Assembly: GCF_040954835.1 (NCBI RefSeq)
Contig: NC_090706.1
Location: 38,139,148 to 38,203,147 of the forward strand
Direction: 5' to 3'
DNA from: Lepisosteus oculatus
Lineage: Eukaryota > Chordata > Actinopteri > Semionotiformes > Lepisosteidae
Length of the DNA: 64,000 nt
In this document: one piece after another, positions 19,251-32,700 of the stretch
Layout of the letters: each line of letters begins with the position of its first letter
Numbering within the stretch: the stretch's first letter is position 1
The notes under the pieces: generated by a model
What the model was told of the DNA's origin: nothing
Databases searched by the model: none
What the model saw: the letters and a program-made list of their open reading frames with translations, nothing else
Made by a program: the position numbers and the translations under genes

Positions 19251-21727
19251 CCTTGTCCTGTTAAATCAGATTGTGACAACAATCTGTGTATCATTGCTCG
19301 GGACACAGACCTACTTAGGGAAAGTAACCACAAAAGTCTGAGCACGACATGAATATGCATAGCAGTATTTGACGTCTAATGCTTTCATTTTCCATAAAGA
19401 GAATAGATTTCAGGGCGCTTACAAAACTTGACAGTTTAAAATATACAACACCGTTTAAGCTATAAACAATGAAAAATTCCGAGTTAATCAAATTATTAGT
19501 TCCAGTTATACATATATACTTTATATACTTTGCTTGCAAGGGTAAGCCATTCCATTATTCAGATATGCATTCTTCTGTTCTCAGACTGTCAGTTAAAAGG
19601 CAATGTTCAGCTGATGCCGAATTCAGAAATTCCACACCACAGAGACAAAAAAATGTGATTAGAGTTTTAAACAAAGGACCGGTCCCACACAAGTTTGTAC
19701 CCCTCTCTTTTCAAACCTTGAAAAATATTATTAATTTCTGAATGGCTGAAAATGAGTCTTGTTTTTCGTTTGGAGGTGGTAGATGAGTACTGTGAGGGAG
19801 TTTTGTGCTTTTCATGCATTGAAGAGCGTCTCAGGCTGCTGTCTTGTTTGGAATCCATTTGAGAGGTAAGAGGAGATGACCTTCATTAACACTCTTCCTT
19901 CCATTTTGTATTAGACAGTTGATCTTTATAGAGTGCTGGGCTGTTTGTAATCCCTTTAACTGACATCTTCACGTTTACAATTGGTTTGAATCACAGGGAC
20001 ATTTTATACATAAAAGTTGATGTATGAGCTCTGGGGTCACTCTGTGATCTTCAGCAACCTCTGGCTCTGTCTGGGTTGAATCAGCAGGGTCTGGCCAGGC
20101 ATTTATGTACTCAGTGAAGATGTCAGCATGCTAGCAATCGCGAGTCTTGAACAGGGGGTTAACTTGCCAGAAAGGAATGCCTTTTATTGTCAAGGATCCT
20201 TGCCAAGAGTTGTGGACCTGAAATCCAAAGGAACAATTTTTAATTACAACTGTTCAATGCAAACATTGTGTGGAAGGTCTGAGGTATGGGTGCCTTGAGG
20301 CGCAATGTAAAATATTCCTCACTGCTTAAAATAATAGAAAAACATTCTTATTTCAATATTTTTCTTTACATTCCTGCTGAAGAATGCACTTTCTTTGCAC
20401 AATGTAACTTCCTTTCAGGGCTCAATGGCATTGTTCAGATCTCTCTCATCTTAAGCAGATGTCATGTCCTCACAAGACTTGTTGATAACTAACATGTCTC
20501 TTTTTGTTAACTCCAGTGGCTATTTCTATATTGTGAAGGGTGCACTTAATCAACCTTTTGGGAACCTCCACACACATTCTTAGTTTTTGATGCCACTGAG
20601 CAATGCACACAAACTTCAGCACTCTGTCATTCAATATTCAGTCCTGAGGCTATTTCCAAGGTGGGGAGTATCAGAATATTTCAGGTTTTGTAATAGCTTT
20701 GTGACAGCTGTTGATATAAACAGTACAAAGATAACAATGAACTCTGTGTGAAGAGATTTGGAGTTCTTCAGGAGGAATCAATTTAAGGTAATGCATTAGG
20801 CTGGAGTTCCTCTGCCTGTGCTGAATGTGGGCTCATGAAGAAGAGTTCTCAGCAGGACCATGCTATAGAATGCTCTGCCCACAATAACAGCTTTATTGAT
20901 AGATGATGCCATGGCCAAATAAAACACAAGCACAGGGAGTCTTCTCTGGGAAAACATGATACAGAGCTTTGCGATAACTTAGTGGGGTGCCGATTGTCAA
21001 ATTCCTGAAATGGAGCTTTGAAAATATCCAAAGTTAAGCATTTTTTTCTTCCCGGTGGCTTTTGATTACCCAGCCTCTATTATTTTTTTAGTATAAATTC
21101 AGAGTGATATGAATTCACAAAGGACTTACTTAATATGAGTCTGTAGGGAGCACATGGTTTTAATTCTGATGGCTTTTGCAGTCTATGAAGATGGGGCTTG
21201 AGAGTAGAAAAATACTGAACATCTCTTTACATCACTTGTTGCAAATGTACAACATACGGTGGAACTGAATACCAGATTTTATCCCTGTTTCTCAGTAATT
21301 AAAAATGTAAATGCACATCTGTAGTGACTTTCCCTTAGGAAGAGTTAATCACTTGCATCATTCTTGTATCTTTAGGATTTATACAAATGTCTGTGAAGCA
21401 CATGAAGGCGATGCTTCACACTTAGTACTTGTATTGGTTTGTTTTTCCCCTTACATACTCTCCCACACCACCAAAGGTTTGTGAATGGGGATCACAACCA
21501 TTAAAAATTGCTAAGCAGGGGTGCAGCAATCAGGAACGTATGCAGGGCAATGGCGGTACTGATAAAATTTAGACATTTCCTTAGTCCATCTAATATTCAG
21601 GATTTTCCTGTCTGGTTTGGAGTACAAGCTTACTGTGCCTTAAGTTTTGCAGGTTTTTACGATATTGTTTAAGGCCTAAATAGTCGAAAAGGAAACATTG
21701 TGCTCAGATATCAAAGCCCATGGAGTC
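19251..21727. other. Intergenic, no gene seen
   Basis: AT-rich. The open frames here are short, lack family motifs and show no splice context. Confidence 0.45.
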
Positions 21728-21912
21728 TGTGGTGTGGAGCAGCGGTCAGGGTTCTGGACTTGTCACTGGGAGGTTGTTGGTTTGGACCTCAGGTGGGATA
21801 CTGCTGTTGCACCCTTGAGCAAGACACTTACCTTGAATTGGTCTGTCAAAATGGCCAACTCTGTCAGTGATTCCAACTGCAAAGTGCGTCTTATAAAAGC
21901 ATCAGCCAAATC
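21728..21912 (+). repeat. tRNA-derived SINE
   Basis: The 5' part is tRNA-like: a GGAGCAGCGGTC region resembling a D-arm, TTCTGGACTTGTCACTGGG like an anticodon region, and GGTTGTTGGTTTGGACCTC as a decayed B box. The GCTGTTGCACCCTTGAGCAA and TTATAAAAGCATCAGCCAAA stretches are the usual body and tail of fish tRNA-SINEs. It is diverged, so it is an old copy and unlikely to be active. Confidence 0.75.
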
Positions 21913-22214
21913 GATATTAAAAGCCAGTTCACGCAACATGTTCTGTGGTGTATGTCATTACAAAGCCTTGGTAGATGTTAATTTAATTTGAATGCTGATA
22001 TATTGCATGAATCTGAATAATCTCCTCGCTTTTTTTCCAACTGGTATCGCTTATTTGTAGCTGTGGTGTTTGTGATCTAATGACAGGGGCAAGGACTGCA
22101 TTTTTTTTCATTTGTGGCTACATTTTCTTGTAGGAGATATGTTGCGAATACTATTGTAACGCAACGGGGGCTCAGGCGGGCGCCCTTGCCGCATTAGGTC
22201 GGCCCCTGCACCGT

Positions 22215-22272
22215 CCGGGGCTCGAACCCGGGACTTCCGCGTCTCTCTGCAGCGACCTAGCCCCGTGAGCTA
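22215..22272 (-). other. tRNA-like segment with pol III A and B boxes (left arm)
   Basis: Mirror image of the right-arm segment: T-arm at 22215-22231 and A box at 22262-22272 on the minus strand. The two would be transcribed away from each other toward the element's outer ends. Confidence 0.55.
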
Positions 22273-22572
22273 AAGAGAGATCTCTCCACAGCCCAGTAGC
22301 TGTGGTCCTGCTATCACAGGGAAGGGCGGTGACGTCACCCGCTCTGGTACGCCGGCTCTTACACAGTGCCTGTCGGCCGTAAGCGTTACACTCTCCCCCG
22401 CTTAAATCGCCGTCCCCGGCGAAGGGCTATCCCATCCCACTTCTGACACCAGAGTGTAACGCTTACGGCCGACAGGCACTGTGTAAGAGCCGGCGTACCA
22501 GAGCGGGTGACGTCACTGCCCTTCCCTGTGATAGCAGGACCACAGCTACTGGGCTGTGGAGAGATCTCTCTT

Positions 22573-22630
22573 TAGCTCACGGGGCTAGGTCGCTGCAGAG
22601 AGACGCGGAAGTCCCGGGTTCGAGCCCCGG
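22573..22630 (+). other. tRNA-like segment with pol III A and B boxes (right arm)
   Basis: TAGCTCACGGG at 22573-22583 fits the A-box consensus and GGTTCGAGCCC at 22617-22627 fits the B box. Bases 22614-22630 form a perfect T-arm (five pairs, seven-base loop TTCGAGC). No acceptor stem can be formed, so it is not a working tRNA. A mirror copy is in the left arm. Confidence 0.6.
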
Positions 22631-22694
22631 ACGGTGCAGGGGCCGACCTAATGCGGCAAGGGCGCCCGCCTGAGCCCCCGTTGCGTTACACTAT

Positions 22695-23715
22695 ACTTTG
22701 TTTATAAGCACATTTTAAAAATCTCAAAGCTCTGACTAGAAGAAGGAGATGAGATATAACAATGATATAAAGAAAATACTATTTTGGAAAATTCTGTACT
22801 CTAGGCATTGGTCGTATGCTCACTGGCAAACCAAAGTAAAACACACTGAGGTATGGGAGTCGGCATAGCGGGGTTAATTTCTGTAAGCGGTTCAAAAGAA
22901 ATTAGTAGGTGATGTTTCGTGGGAGACCTGCCGTAGTACAAAAACACCAAAGCACAATTTACAGTGTTGATTTTCCTTCATGAGGTATTTGAAATTGTTC
23001 TTTTAGAAACGTTTTCTTCAGCTTTATCACTCTTATCACCGATGTTTCATTCCAATTGGTTTTAAACAGATTGAAGCGTAAAGATCATTTAAAGACACGG
23101 AGGTATACTCGATTTAACTTCCTAAAGAGTTTAACAGTTTTCTGTCTCAAACGTTTGACTGTTTTCTCCTAACACAGAGAAAACAATACTTGAAAGTTTT
23201 ATTTTTCCAGATGTCAGATGCTAGAACAATTAAATGTACATCAGAATTATTCGGACACTTGTCTTCTTCGTTGTTATGTTGGCGCTGGTGTTACAGAGTG
23301 GAGGAGGGATTTTCGCTTTTTACTGAAGTGAGGAGGGGGTTTATCATGGAGAACAGTCGCCAAAACCATTTCTGTATTTTTGTGAAAGTTAACGGTGGAT
23401 GTGGTGCCTCAGTCGCGAGCGCTAAAAGAAGGGGGAAAAGGAAATCATTGTAAATCCATTCTGATCTTTAAAAAAAACATTTCCTTTTAACAGGAAAAGC
23501 GCCTTTTCTCTTCCCTGACTTTTTAGACATCCTCCCTGTCGCGCAGTGAGGACAGAGCAGCTTTGCTGAAGCTCACCTGAGACTTGCTGTGACCGCGGAC
23601 AGAGACTTCTCTCTCACCCCTTTCTCCTTTTTGATTTCACAGATAAAAAAGGAACAACTGGGTTTTTATTTTTTAATTCGTTAGATCTAAACATCCGAGG
23701 ACTGGAAATCTGGAA
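22695..23715 (+). promoter_or_regulatory. flt4 upstream region and 5' UTR
   Basis: Sequence immediately before the flt4 start codon. The last 200 bases or so are less AT-rich and include a CACCTGAGAC stretch (E-box). No TATA box is evident, as is usual for VEGF receptor genes. The transcription start cannot be placed by eye. The open frame at 23190-23453 has no recognisable domain and is treated as chance. Confidence 0.4.
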
Positions 23716-23773
23716 ATGAAGAGAGATTTTACTATTTTCTGCCGGATTTGGATTGGGATCGCTTGTGTATCAG
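23716..23773 (+). CDS. flt4: flt4 exon 1, signal peptide
   Basis: 58 nt from ATG to a caggtagga donor, reading MKRDFTIFCRIWIGIACVSG with the last Gly codon split. A basic start, hydrophobic core and small residues at the end make a normal signal peptide. Phase 1 out, as in other VEGFR genes. Confidence 0.88.
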
Positions 23774-26700
23774 GTAGGAGTACCCTCTTTTCGGTCATTC
23801 CTCATTTGTAACACCCTAAACTTTCAGCTGTTTCTGCGTTATAATTAATCTGTTATTATACCAACTGTCGAAGTTTTTTTTTACAGGGATGTGAGAGAAA
23901 ATGTGTTTGCAATGCACAAGTTAGTTTTCAAAGAAAATGCACAGAAGCCCTGCCAAAGAAAGCTGTCGACTTTGTGTATGTGTGGGATTTATAATCTCAT
24001 TCATTTATTCTATGTATAAATTGAATATAAGGTAGATGTTGTATCTTCGGGAGCTTTGTTGTGGTTTGGTTGGTTAATGGAACAGACCGGCAATTATGAT
24101 GGGTCCAAGTCATAAATAGGTCTCTTCCCTAATACACGTGAAATACAAAGAAAGAATCGTAATTAATATTTCGGAACTCTATACATTTTTTTTTCAAATC
24201 AATCAATATTGAAACTGTTCATATAACTAATTTCTTTGGCTATGAATGGAATTCACTTATTCACTCGATATAAATTCAATAGGCTTATGGAACTAACAGA
24301 CCTGTCTCCGCAAATAAAGTGATGCTTGTAAAGGTATTTTCCCATATTTCGCGTAGTAAACAGCCCTCGATTACGCTACATTTTGCACGGAATGTATTTG
24401 ACAGGTTGAAACAGGTTGTTCGCGTCAGAAATACGAGCTGTTTTCGTGGGCCTTTGTAACAGTACATTACGGTTTACTAAATAATGTAAAATTATCGAAA
24501 GTCGCAGGTTTAAGTAAAAATAAACAACGAGGATAAGCGTTAAAAACTCTGAACATTCCGATTACAAAAATAATTATAGAGGAGGAATACTACTGTAGAG
24601 TTGAAACGTCTTTAAAATCTCTGCGACAGAAGAGAATCTTCTGTGATGATGCGTAACGTTACTGTATGAAATAGTACGAAAGAATAACTTTCAATTGTGT
24701 CAGACTATTCGTTTTTGAACAGTTCTCAAAAAGTATATTATTCACTAAACTGATAGTGTTACAATGATATATCATGAAAAAAATAATAGCTACATAAGTG
24801 TAGGTTAATGATCCGACAGTTACATTAATAATACGGAGCTGCAGCTATTCATCTCCAAAAGAGTACAGGAGGAGTAACTTAAATATCAGCTGAAGTGACA
24901 GTATCTGGGATCCGCGCCACTACCTTGATGATCCAAGGAAAACGATTAATTGATCAGAGAACGCAGACAACGCCTTACAATTTCACATGCAGTAGTATTA
25001 CCAACCGCTAGGGGGAGACCCTATGTTGTCATACCGTCAGGCCACAGCAACTTCTATAGCATCCGACCTGAGGGATGCTTATAACGGGATTTTCATTTTC
25101 AGATGCTACAAAACTTTGAGTATGATGTGAAACTACATGGTATACAAATCCCCATGCTCCTCATTTAGATGTGATGTAGTGTAATCCAAAGACTTTTACA
25201 TTTTTGGTTCAAAATGTATTTTTGTCTCATGACAATAACAAGGCCGCTCCACTTGAAACCTGCATTTTACGTATTTTTAGTTTAATCAAAGTGTTTACAA
25301 TGACTTGTGAAATGGCTCCATGTACGAACTGGCAGACGTTTCAGAGCAGTTGCAAAACCGAGTCCGAGTAATTTTAGACAGCGCAGCGCAGTCTCAGTGG
25401 ATGAATAATAGATGAGAGTTTGGAGAAGTTTTCACGTGCGGCCAAAGAATTTCACAAGCACAGGATGTGTTGTATCACAGTTTTAATAAGTGCATTGTAT
25501 GCTTTCCTCAAGTTGATTGGTTTTGAACGGTGAAACCTGTCAAAGTTGAAAGAGAACAGCCACGCATTTTAAATAGGCCACTCACTCATTCAGATGGAAA
25601 TCGAATCCTATGTTTTACTCTTGTTTTTTTAATAACTGAGTATCGCTTATACCTTGTAAGCTGACAGTCAGACTACTTTGTGGAAATTACCCAGAAGTCT
25701 CCATATCCTTGATGATACCGGTTTCATTTGTTAGGGAGATGCAATGGATTAATTAAGTTTTTTACATAATGCAAATATTGTTTCCTTGTTCTGGTCATAA
25801 GACGACATGGTGGCTTCTGCCTCATTTGCAGAGTTTACATTCACTTAAATGTTATACAGGGACATTCGCCTTATGTCATTTGTATAGAAGTAACGCAACT
25901 GAGCTCATGCGACGTATCCTATAGTTACCTCAGCAAATTTGTGAGCAACCTAACATTTGTAAGACAACAACACATAAAAACAATATTTGTTTTATTAGTA
26001 TTTGCCTATATCAACTCTACAAGAAGATTATTGAAGCTTTTATTGTCTTTGTGCGGAGTTACCATCGAAAGAAGAACATTTTCCCTTTTCACTTAAAAAC
26101 TCTGCTGCTTGGCTTCCTTTTTGAAAAAAGGATTTTGTTGTTCAAGGCATTTGGCAAGACATAAAACAGTCTCCTCACTCTTCTCAAAAAATATCCAGCA
26201 ATTTCTAAATGGGATCCTCTGGGAAAGGAAGTTGCATGGATTTTGGAATACTTGCCTTTATTTTTACTATTTGTCTTCGAAACACTGAAATATGAGATGT
26301 GAAGTGTAGCATTAAAACTTGTAGATTCTTGCACTATATTGATGCTATTGTCAAGGGTGACTGTGGATTATGGTAACTTTTTGATGAGTTAAAGATGAGT
26401 TATATAAGTTATGCTATTCTCGTATGATGAGATTTCCAGTTTCTTTTTTAAACATGAATCTCTTTTACAGATGAAACAAGTCGTATGACTCCTAAAAAGT
26501 TCCTTCTTGAAAGCAATACAAATTTGTTTATCTGTGTATTTAGAGTATTCAACTTCAGCTTTCCTAAACTATTCTTCAAACCTCACTGTTGTATGGCCAA
26601 TGTACAGCAACGACAATTTTTTTAATGCTCTTTATATTTAAAGTAATGATGCAAACAGACATTTTAAGTAGCTGTGATAATATTAGGTTAAGTTCTAAAA

Positions 26701-29700
26701 AAGGAGGCTCCTGCTTGAACATTCATTTTCTAACCAATTCTGTGTCACTGGAGCTTATCCCAGCATGCAACAGTCAAAAGGCAGGGTACATCCTGGACAG
26801 GACACGAGTCCATCACAGGGCAGAGAGACACAAACACAGACACGCACACGTTCACACCAGATCCATTGAGCTTTTCAATATGTGAGCAGTGTGAGGTAAA
26901 CCTGCATACCCAGAGGACAGCCATGCAAACACAGGGAGAACATGCACACTCCACACAGATAGCACCCCAGGCTCAGAAGAGGACTCCCGTTATTTTATGG
27001 GATAATGTGGGGATTTGGGAAGAGTGTTGGTAGTGCCTACTCTAGCCTGGCTGGAAGAAACCGAAAGCCAAAACTTCTGTTCTGATATTTTCTTCAGTGT
27101 TCTCAATTCTTGCCCTGCAGAAAGCTAGGATGTGTTCTGTGTGGCTGAAGATTGAAGAAATACAGTAACTGTGACAGATTTTGTAACTCCTTTAGCTGTG
27201 AATCAAATAAAACTCAGATGTCGGGTTTGGGATCAGCATTGTGGGAAGCCTGATGGACAAGACATGTCTGAAGTTTTATTGCTGAATAAAACACTAAAGA
27301 AAACATGTGGGAGCAGGGGATGAATTGATATTGTTACTCTTTGTCCAAGCTGAGTTTGGATTGCAAAGAACCATGGGTAATGGTCATGAGAAAAGTTGTT
27401 TATGAGTTTTACTAGATTAGAAGAAACTATCTATTTTTACAGGAATCCTGGTGGTACCTCTTTATATCCCAATCTCTAAGATAATATCCAGTACTGTCAT
27501 CATTCTTAGATGTGATGAAGACTAACAAAATCACCAGTTATTACTTTTTTACTTGGAATTGTTTTGTGCTTTTATGCTCATTGGAGAAAAGATCTGTTGC
27601 ACAAATGTTGTTAACAACAGCAGACGGGCACATTTTCCCAGCTTTTGTTTAACCATTACTTCTCCCCCTGGAAGAGAGAGGAAGCAGGGGCAGTTTTCCA
27701 GGGGACTCTGCTTCATTTTCAGATGTGAAGTGGGTTTGTGGTTTCCGCAGTTAAACTTGAAAGATACAAAATGGAGGATCTTTTTTGAAGTCTAATGCTT
27801 GGTTACAGCTGAGGTTCCTTTAAGGTTACATAACCTGGCTTTTCATCACTTCTGATTCTGGCCTCTTTTTTCTTCAAACAATGTTTATTGAAGTTTGTAA
27901 AGCAAAGCACATCTAACAAATCTTCCAGATACTGTATAGGCACAAATCCTCCAGCTGTAATTTGGTCTTTGTGGGGGAGTCTGTATTTGGCTTTTTAGAA
28001 GGGACAAGTGTCACATGAAAATTGTATCAGTAACAGAAATCTGATCTAACTTTAGGGAGTGACAATACACTCTGTATAGGGATAAGGCCTAGACCTGGGA
28101 GGAATAACATCAGTACAGGTAAAAATATTTTTTAGTCATAATTTGTTGCCTAATTTTGTTATAGCAAGTATTGCTGTGCACCAGTAAAAATGAAAACATT
28201 CAAGGACACTTTAAAATAGCAGATGGGTTCCCTCTGCCTAATTTGTTCCTGGTGTATTTGAAACATGGTGTGGTAACAATAACTGAAAGCAGATCATATC
28301 CTGAATTGATTATTAAAAGATAGGGGCTATGGTCCTGATAAATTAAAAAAAGATTAGCGGACACTAGCAGTGTAATACCTAAATGGATAGGGACCTTTGA
28401 AGGATCTCAGCTTCAAGATTGTACTTAAAACCATACATCTCTTTAGTATCCAATTTATGAATTTGACAAAATATCTAATTAGTTCAGTTAAATATGACAT
28501 ACTTGTCCTTATTTGCCTCACCCTGCCACTGAATTAGATGGTCTAATAGTCTGAGACCAAACACATATTCGGATTATAAAATAGCCTTGTCCCTTTCCTG
28601 GATCCTGAGGCTTAATTTGCTCTGCCCTGGTTCCACAGCATGCGTCTGAGCTTCAGGAACTAAACTGAAGCAACAAGAGTAACTATGATGAACATGCTTT
28701 GCGGTTCAAGATCAGGCATAACTACATTAAGTTGTCGACACTAGTATGCAAAGATAGGTAATCTGCTGAATCCAGGCATTGTTAAAAGAGCATGTGAATA
28801 CACATGAAGAATTTATTATTTTCATATTGATTTATGTACATAACGTGCTTGACGACAGAGAGGCTATAACAAAAATGGATAAATGTGGAACCAATAATTT
28901 AATTATGCTATAACTTGTTACATATGGTTCCAGATAATTAAACATGTATATGTCTTTTGCTGCTCCAGTGCAGATGTGTGCAGGATGAAGGCACAGTGCT
29001 AAGGTAATAAATTGCTGTTAAACTTGTAAAGTGAACTTCCACGGAAATGTGGACACAGGTTTTTTAGGCAGCTGTTGTTGTAAGTTTTCGCAGGTTTTGT
29101 CAATTAAATTAAAACACTGCTTAACTTGCCAAATAAATTAACCACTGTGTGGGCCACAGCACCCCTCGATGCGGAAAGAAATGATTTTTTCCAGTCTGTC
29201 CCCACTAGAATCATTATCTTTGCAAAGTGGCAAGGTTATTTTTCAAAAGGCTGCACTCCTGCTGCACAGATATTGCATTACTGTCTAACTGAACAGTTAG
29301 GTTAACGTGCTTTTACTGGTCCTTTAGTCTTGAACAACGGACTCTACGAGAAAACTGAGAACAGGAGACAAAGGCAGTTCCCTGGCTTTTTTGAAGAAAT
29401 GGCTGGGTGAGATCCTTGGATCAATTAATTCCTGCATACATGTTCCCGACAAACTCGATGGGCTCGTCTCGTTCTGATGTTCCTGTGCTGGCTCCAGCTG
29501 CACATGGATCAAAGCTCTTGTTGCTTGTAGATGGGAGCTGAATTAGGTGCCTGTTTTGCCATAAACCCCAATGGCAGGTATATAAAAACCCAAAAGGCTT
29601 GTAGCCATGAGTGTAGCTGGGCGAGTGAGGCTGGGAATGTCCACAGTAGAGTGACAGGTGGACCCGTTGTGTACTGGCCAGGGCTGAGGCCTGCTGTGAG

Positions 29701-32700
29701 GTGTTGGACACGTGCGGCCCTTCTTTTAAAGCCTGCATAATTGAAGCCCCCGAGAAAGAGCTTGCAGACTGCAGCTTAATTTCTGGTTTCCTGTCCGTGA
29801 GCCTAAGAAACCACACGCTGCTGGCAAATTCACCTTCAGTGCGGCCAATTAATGAGAGAGCAAGAGGCAGTGACTAGGGAAAAGCCAACTGTGGCACTTA
29901 ATCGGGGCGCTAATTAATTTTGAAAAGTTTCTCCTTGGACAATTTAGTGGTAAATGATTTAAGCATTCCAGAAATACAGCAAGGATTCCCAGCATAGGGA
30001 ACCTCTTTCCTTCTGACTGGCAGTGTCAACAGATGTTGCACTTGGAGCCATTCAGACTGACCATTCTTATTTCTTGCACGTTTCTGTAGTCTTAGTCATG
30101 CATACACAGCAAGAGCATGGCATGCAAGTTTCTGGTAAATAAGACAAAAAATAACAAAACATGCATTGAAATAGACTGAATTTGCCAATGGATGAATTCT
30201 TCTGAATCAGTTTTTTTTTAAGATGCTAAGTTTTGCCTTAACTGCTCTTATCAAAGCCCTCTCCTCCAGCTGGGTCTGCATTTCAGGACTGCTATGAAGT
30301 AGAACGCTTTTGTAATTTGTATAGAATTTGTTGTATGGAATTTGCTCTTCAGTTTTCTTTACGCTATAGTGTCTGAGTGTCAGGAGCTCATAATCCAAAC
30401 ATCTGTACCACTTTATTTTTTCAAGACCAGAAAATAATTTATTCACAGTTACTTTCCTGGGTCAGGAGAAAATCATATTAGTCAATAACAGAGGTGTTAA
30501 TAATAATATAATCAGTGATAAAGTCATTGTGCAGTATTGATTCTCATTAGTGAAAACGCATAATTGTATGTTAAAAAATACTGTTTCAAAAAGTGATCTA
30601 TTAAAACTGACTGTCATGCATTTTACTCTTACTATGTACTATATATCCAAACATCCCCAGATCATTTGACTTTAATAACAGAACTCTTTAATAACTGTAT
30701 TACAGATTCATAGTGTGATGCACAAGAGATCAGCAACTGAAGGTCTTGCCAAAGATCTCTGGCATGTTAATCTGATGATTAGATAAAGAAAGTGAAGAGT
30801 TCTGTGCAGTCATTTATATTTCTTTGCATTTAAGGCTATGTTTTGCACATAGCGTGGACTTTCTGCGTGGGATCTTTTTAGACGTCTGTAACAGTTTTCG
30901 CAAGAACTTTAATAATAGCCCTTGTCCACTGATAATTAAGTTGCCACAGTTTTAAAAAGCGTTGCTTCCAATTTTCTGAAACTAATTGTCTGGCTGTGTC
31001 AAGTCTATCAAGAGAGTAGAAATGGCAAAAAGAGAGAAATAATTTCTAAGGAAATTGTAATTTTTTTTTTTCAAATCAGCTGGAGTCAATTTAGAGATTG
31101 AAAAAGTGGACCAAAAAGCTTTGATTGTCCTGTGAGAAGATTTTGGGTCTTCATCTCTGAGTGTGTCCCTTCTTGACTGGATAGGCTTATTGTCAGAAGG
31201 TTCTGTGTTTCCAGTCTTAGGATGTCTATTTCATTTCAATTATTATTTTCATTATCCCTGTGTCTGTAGTCTCTTCTGTCCGATCTTTCATCATTTAAAA
31301 TGGAAGAGATGTAATACATCACAGGAGTATGATACTACAGTAGGAGCCTATGCTGCTTTGGGATGTGCTGGAATGTGTTTTTTGTATTTATTAGGTGCAG
31401 AGTAGCCTTTAAACCTCAGAATAACAGCCTCAAGCACATCTCATAGGAGGTGTTTTCTGTACCCCATAGTCTCGCAGCAAGAGGGAGAAACAGAATACAG
31501 GTCACTGTGAGCAGGAATGTGGGTAAATGAGCAGAGTCACACAGGGCCCTTGAGCAGGCCTGGAATGTCAAGGTCGAATCTGATTTAGCCAGATTTCATA
31601 TCTTAGGAATCTGCGCACAACATTTTTTCTGATTCTGAGAGATTCTGCTGAATTCCGTGAATGGAGGTCATATTTAAGTTGCAATAAAAGAGGAGTAAGT
31701 GGTCCATTTCTAGCTAACACAAGCCATTGTAACAGCATTTGCAAATATTGCTGGCAAAATTATTTAGGAAGGCTTTTACACCCTTAAGGAGTTTTTAACA
31801 TGTCAGATATGTGAGACACGAAGCTATGGCCACGTTCCAAAAACCTAAGATGTTTCCCTGTGTGTATATGTTTTAGAAGACATTAGCCTGGGATGTTTTA
31901 TACACTTTATTAAAATGTCAGAGTGTTACAAAATCTCGTGCTGGCAAGTGAAAGTTCCAGCAGCATTGTGTTAGTTATATTTTGGCTGTGTTAACGTGGT
32001 AAAGAGTATTTTGTCAACAGCTGCTGGAGCTTACAAATTGTCTTTGTCACAATTCGGTACTAAGTTACAACTTTTCATGATGTTGCCAAAAAGTTATGGG
32101 GTTAGCAGGGTTTGCCAAGGAGAAAAACTGGTTACCAGGAAGTAGCTGTCACTGGGTGCCTGCAGCAGCAGTTGTTGATGAATGCTTTACCTTATAGTGT
32201 ATGTAAGTTGCTTTTGGTTAAATTGTCTACTAAGCAGCGTATATTTGTGTGCATTGGTATGATAGTCATCAAATAAAAATGATGCACCTAAAATTGTCAG
32301 AGTCACTCCAGTTGTACTGTATAGCCTGCCCTGTACTCCAGTGAGCAAAGTGCAGGTTTATCATATGGTCTCATGGAGCTGAGGCTCCTCTGTGGGTGAT
32401 GGTTTCAGCCAAGTGGCAACCAGAGTCCTGCCGTTCGGCCACGGGACCCTGTTCTCATTACCCTGCGCTGGAAGTGACCTCTGCATTCTGTGGGTCAGCT
32501 TTCCTAAGCTATTAGGTTGTATTTGCAGAGGGACTGCAGGAAAATGAAGAACTCCCAAATCAGCTATACCATACCACACGCAGAAAGTCTGACTGGGGCT
32601 TTTGAATAAACTGGAGATCAGGTGCTTCAGTCAACAGTGGGGACGTCAGTTCAGAACACCTCTGGGAGTGAGCAGTGTTTCCACAGTGGTGGTCTGTTCA

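Larger units (their letters stand above)
22155..22690. mobile_element. Palindromic miniature LTR-like element (inverted arms)
   Basis: Two 236-bp arms (22155-22390 and 22455-22690) are reverse complements with one mismatch seen (the identity extends to 240 bp), around a 64-bp centre. Each arm starts TG, ends CA and has terminal inverted bases TGTAACGC/GCGTTACA. Read on the minus strand, the centre begins with a primer-binding-site-like TGGTGTCAGAAGTGGGAT three bases after the arm and ends with a purine-rich AAGCGGGGGAGAG just before the other arm, as in an LTR retroelement. The flanks repeat CTAT (or ACTAT) at 22151-22154 and 22691-22694, a possible target duplication. No coding capacity. Alternatives are a foldback DNA transposon or two SINEs in inverted order. 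GC content is far above the surroundings, so it is a recent insertion. Confidence 0.7.

Noticed and set aside
22566..22640. Functional tRNA gene in the palindrome arm
   Set aside because: A and B boxes and the T-arm are present, but the 7-base flanks do not pair into an acceptor stem and the D-arm is poor.
23190..23453. 87-codon frame before flt4 as an upstream gene
   Set aside because: No recognisable domain; sits in the flt4 promoter/5' region and shows no splice or poly(A) context of its own.
26589..26954. Open frames on both strands
   Set aside because: They lie in a dispersed repeat with CA-rich simple sequence.
29421..29816. 131-codon minus-strand frame as a gene
   Set aside because: No family motif, no promoter or splice context; lies within flt4 intron 1.
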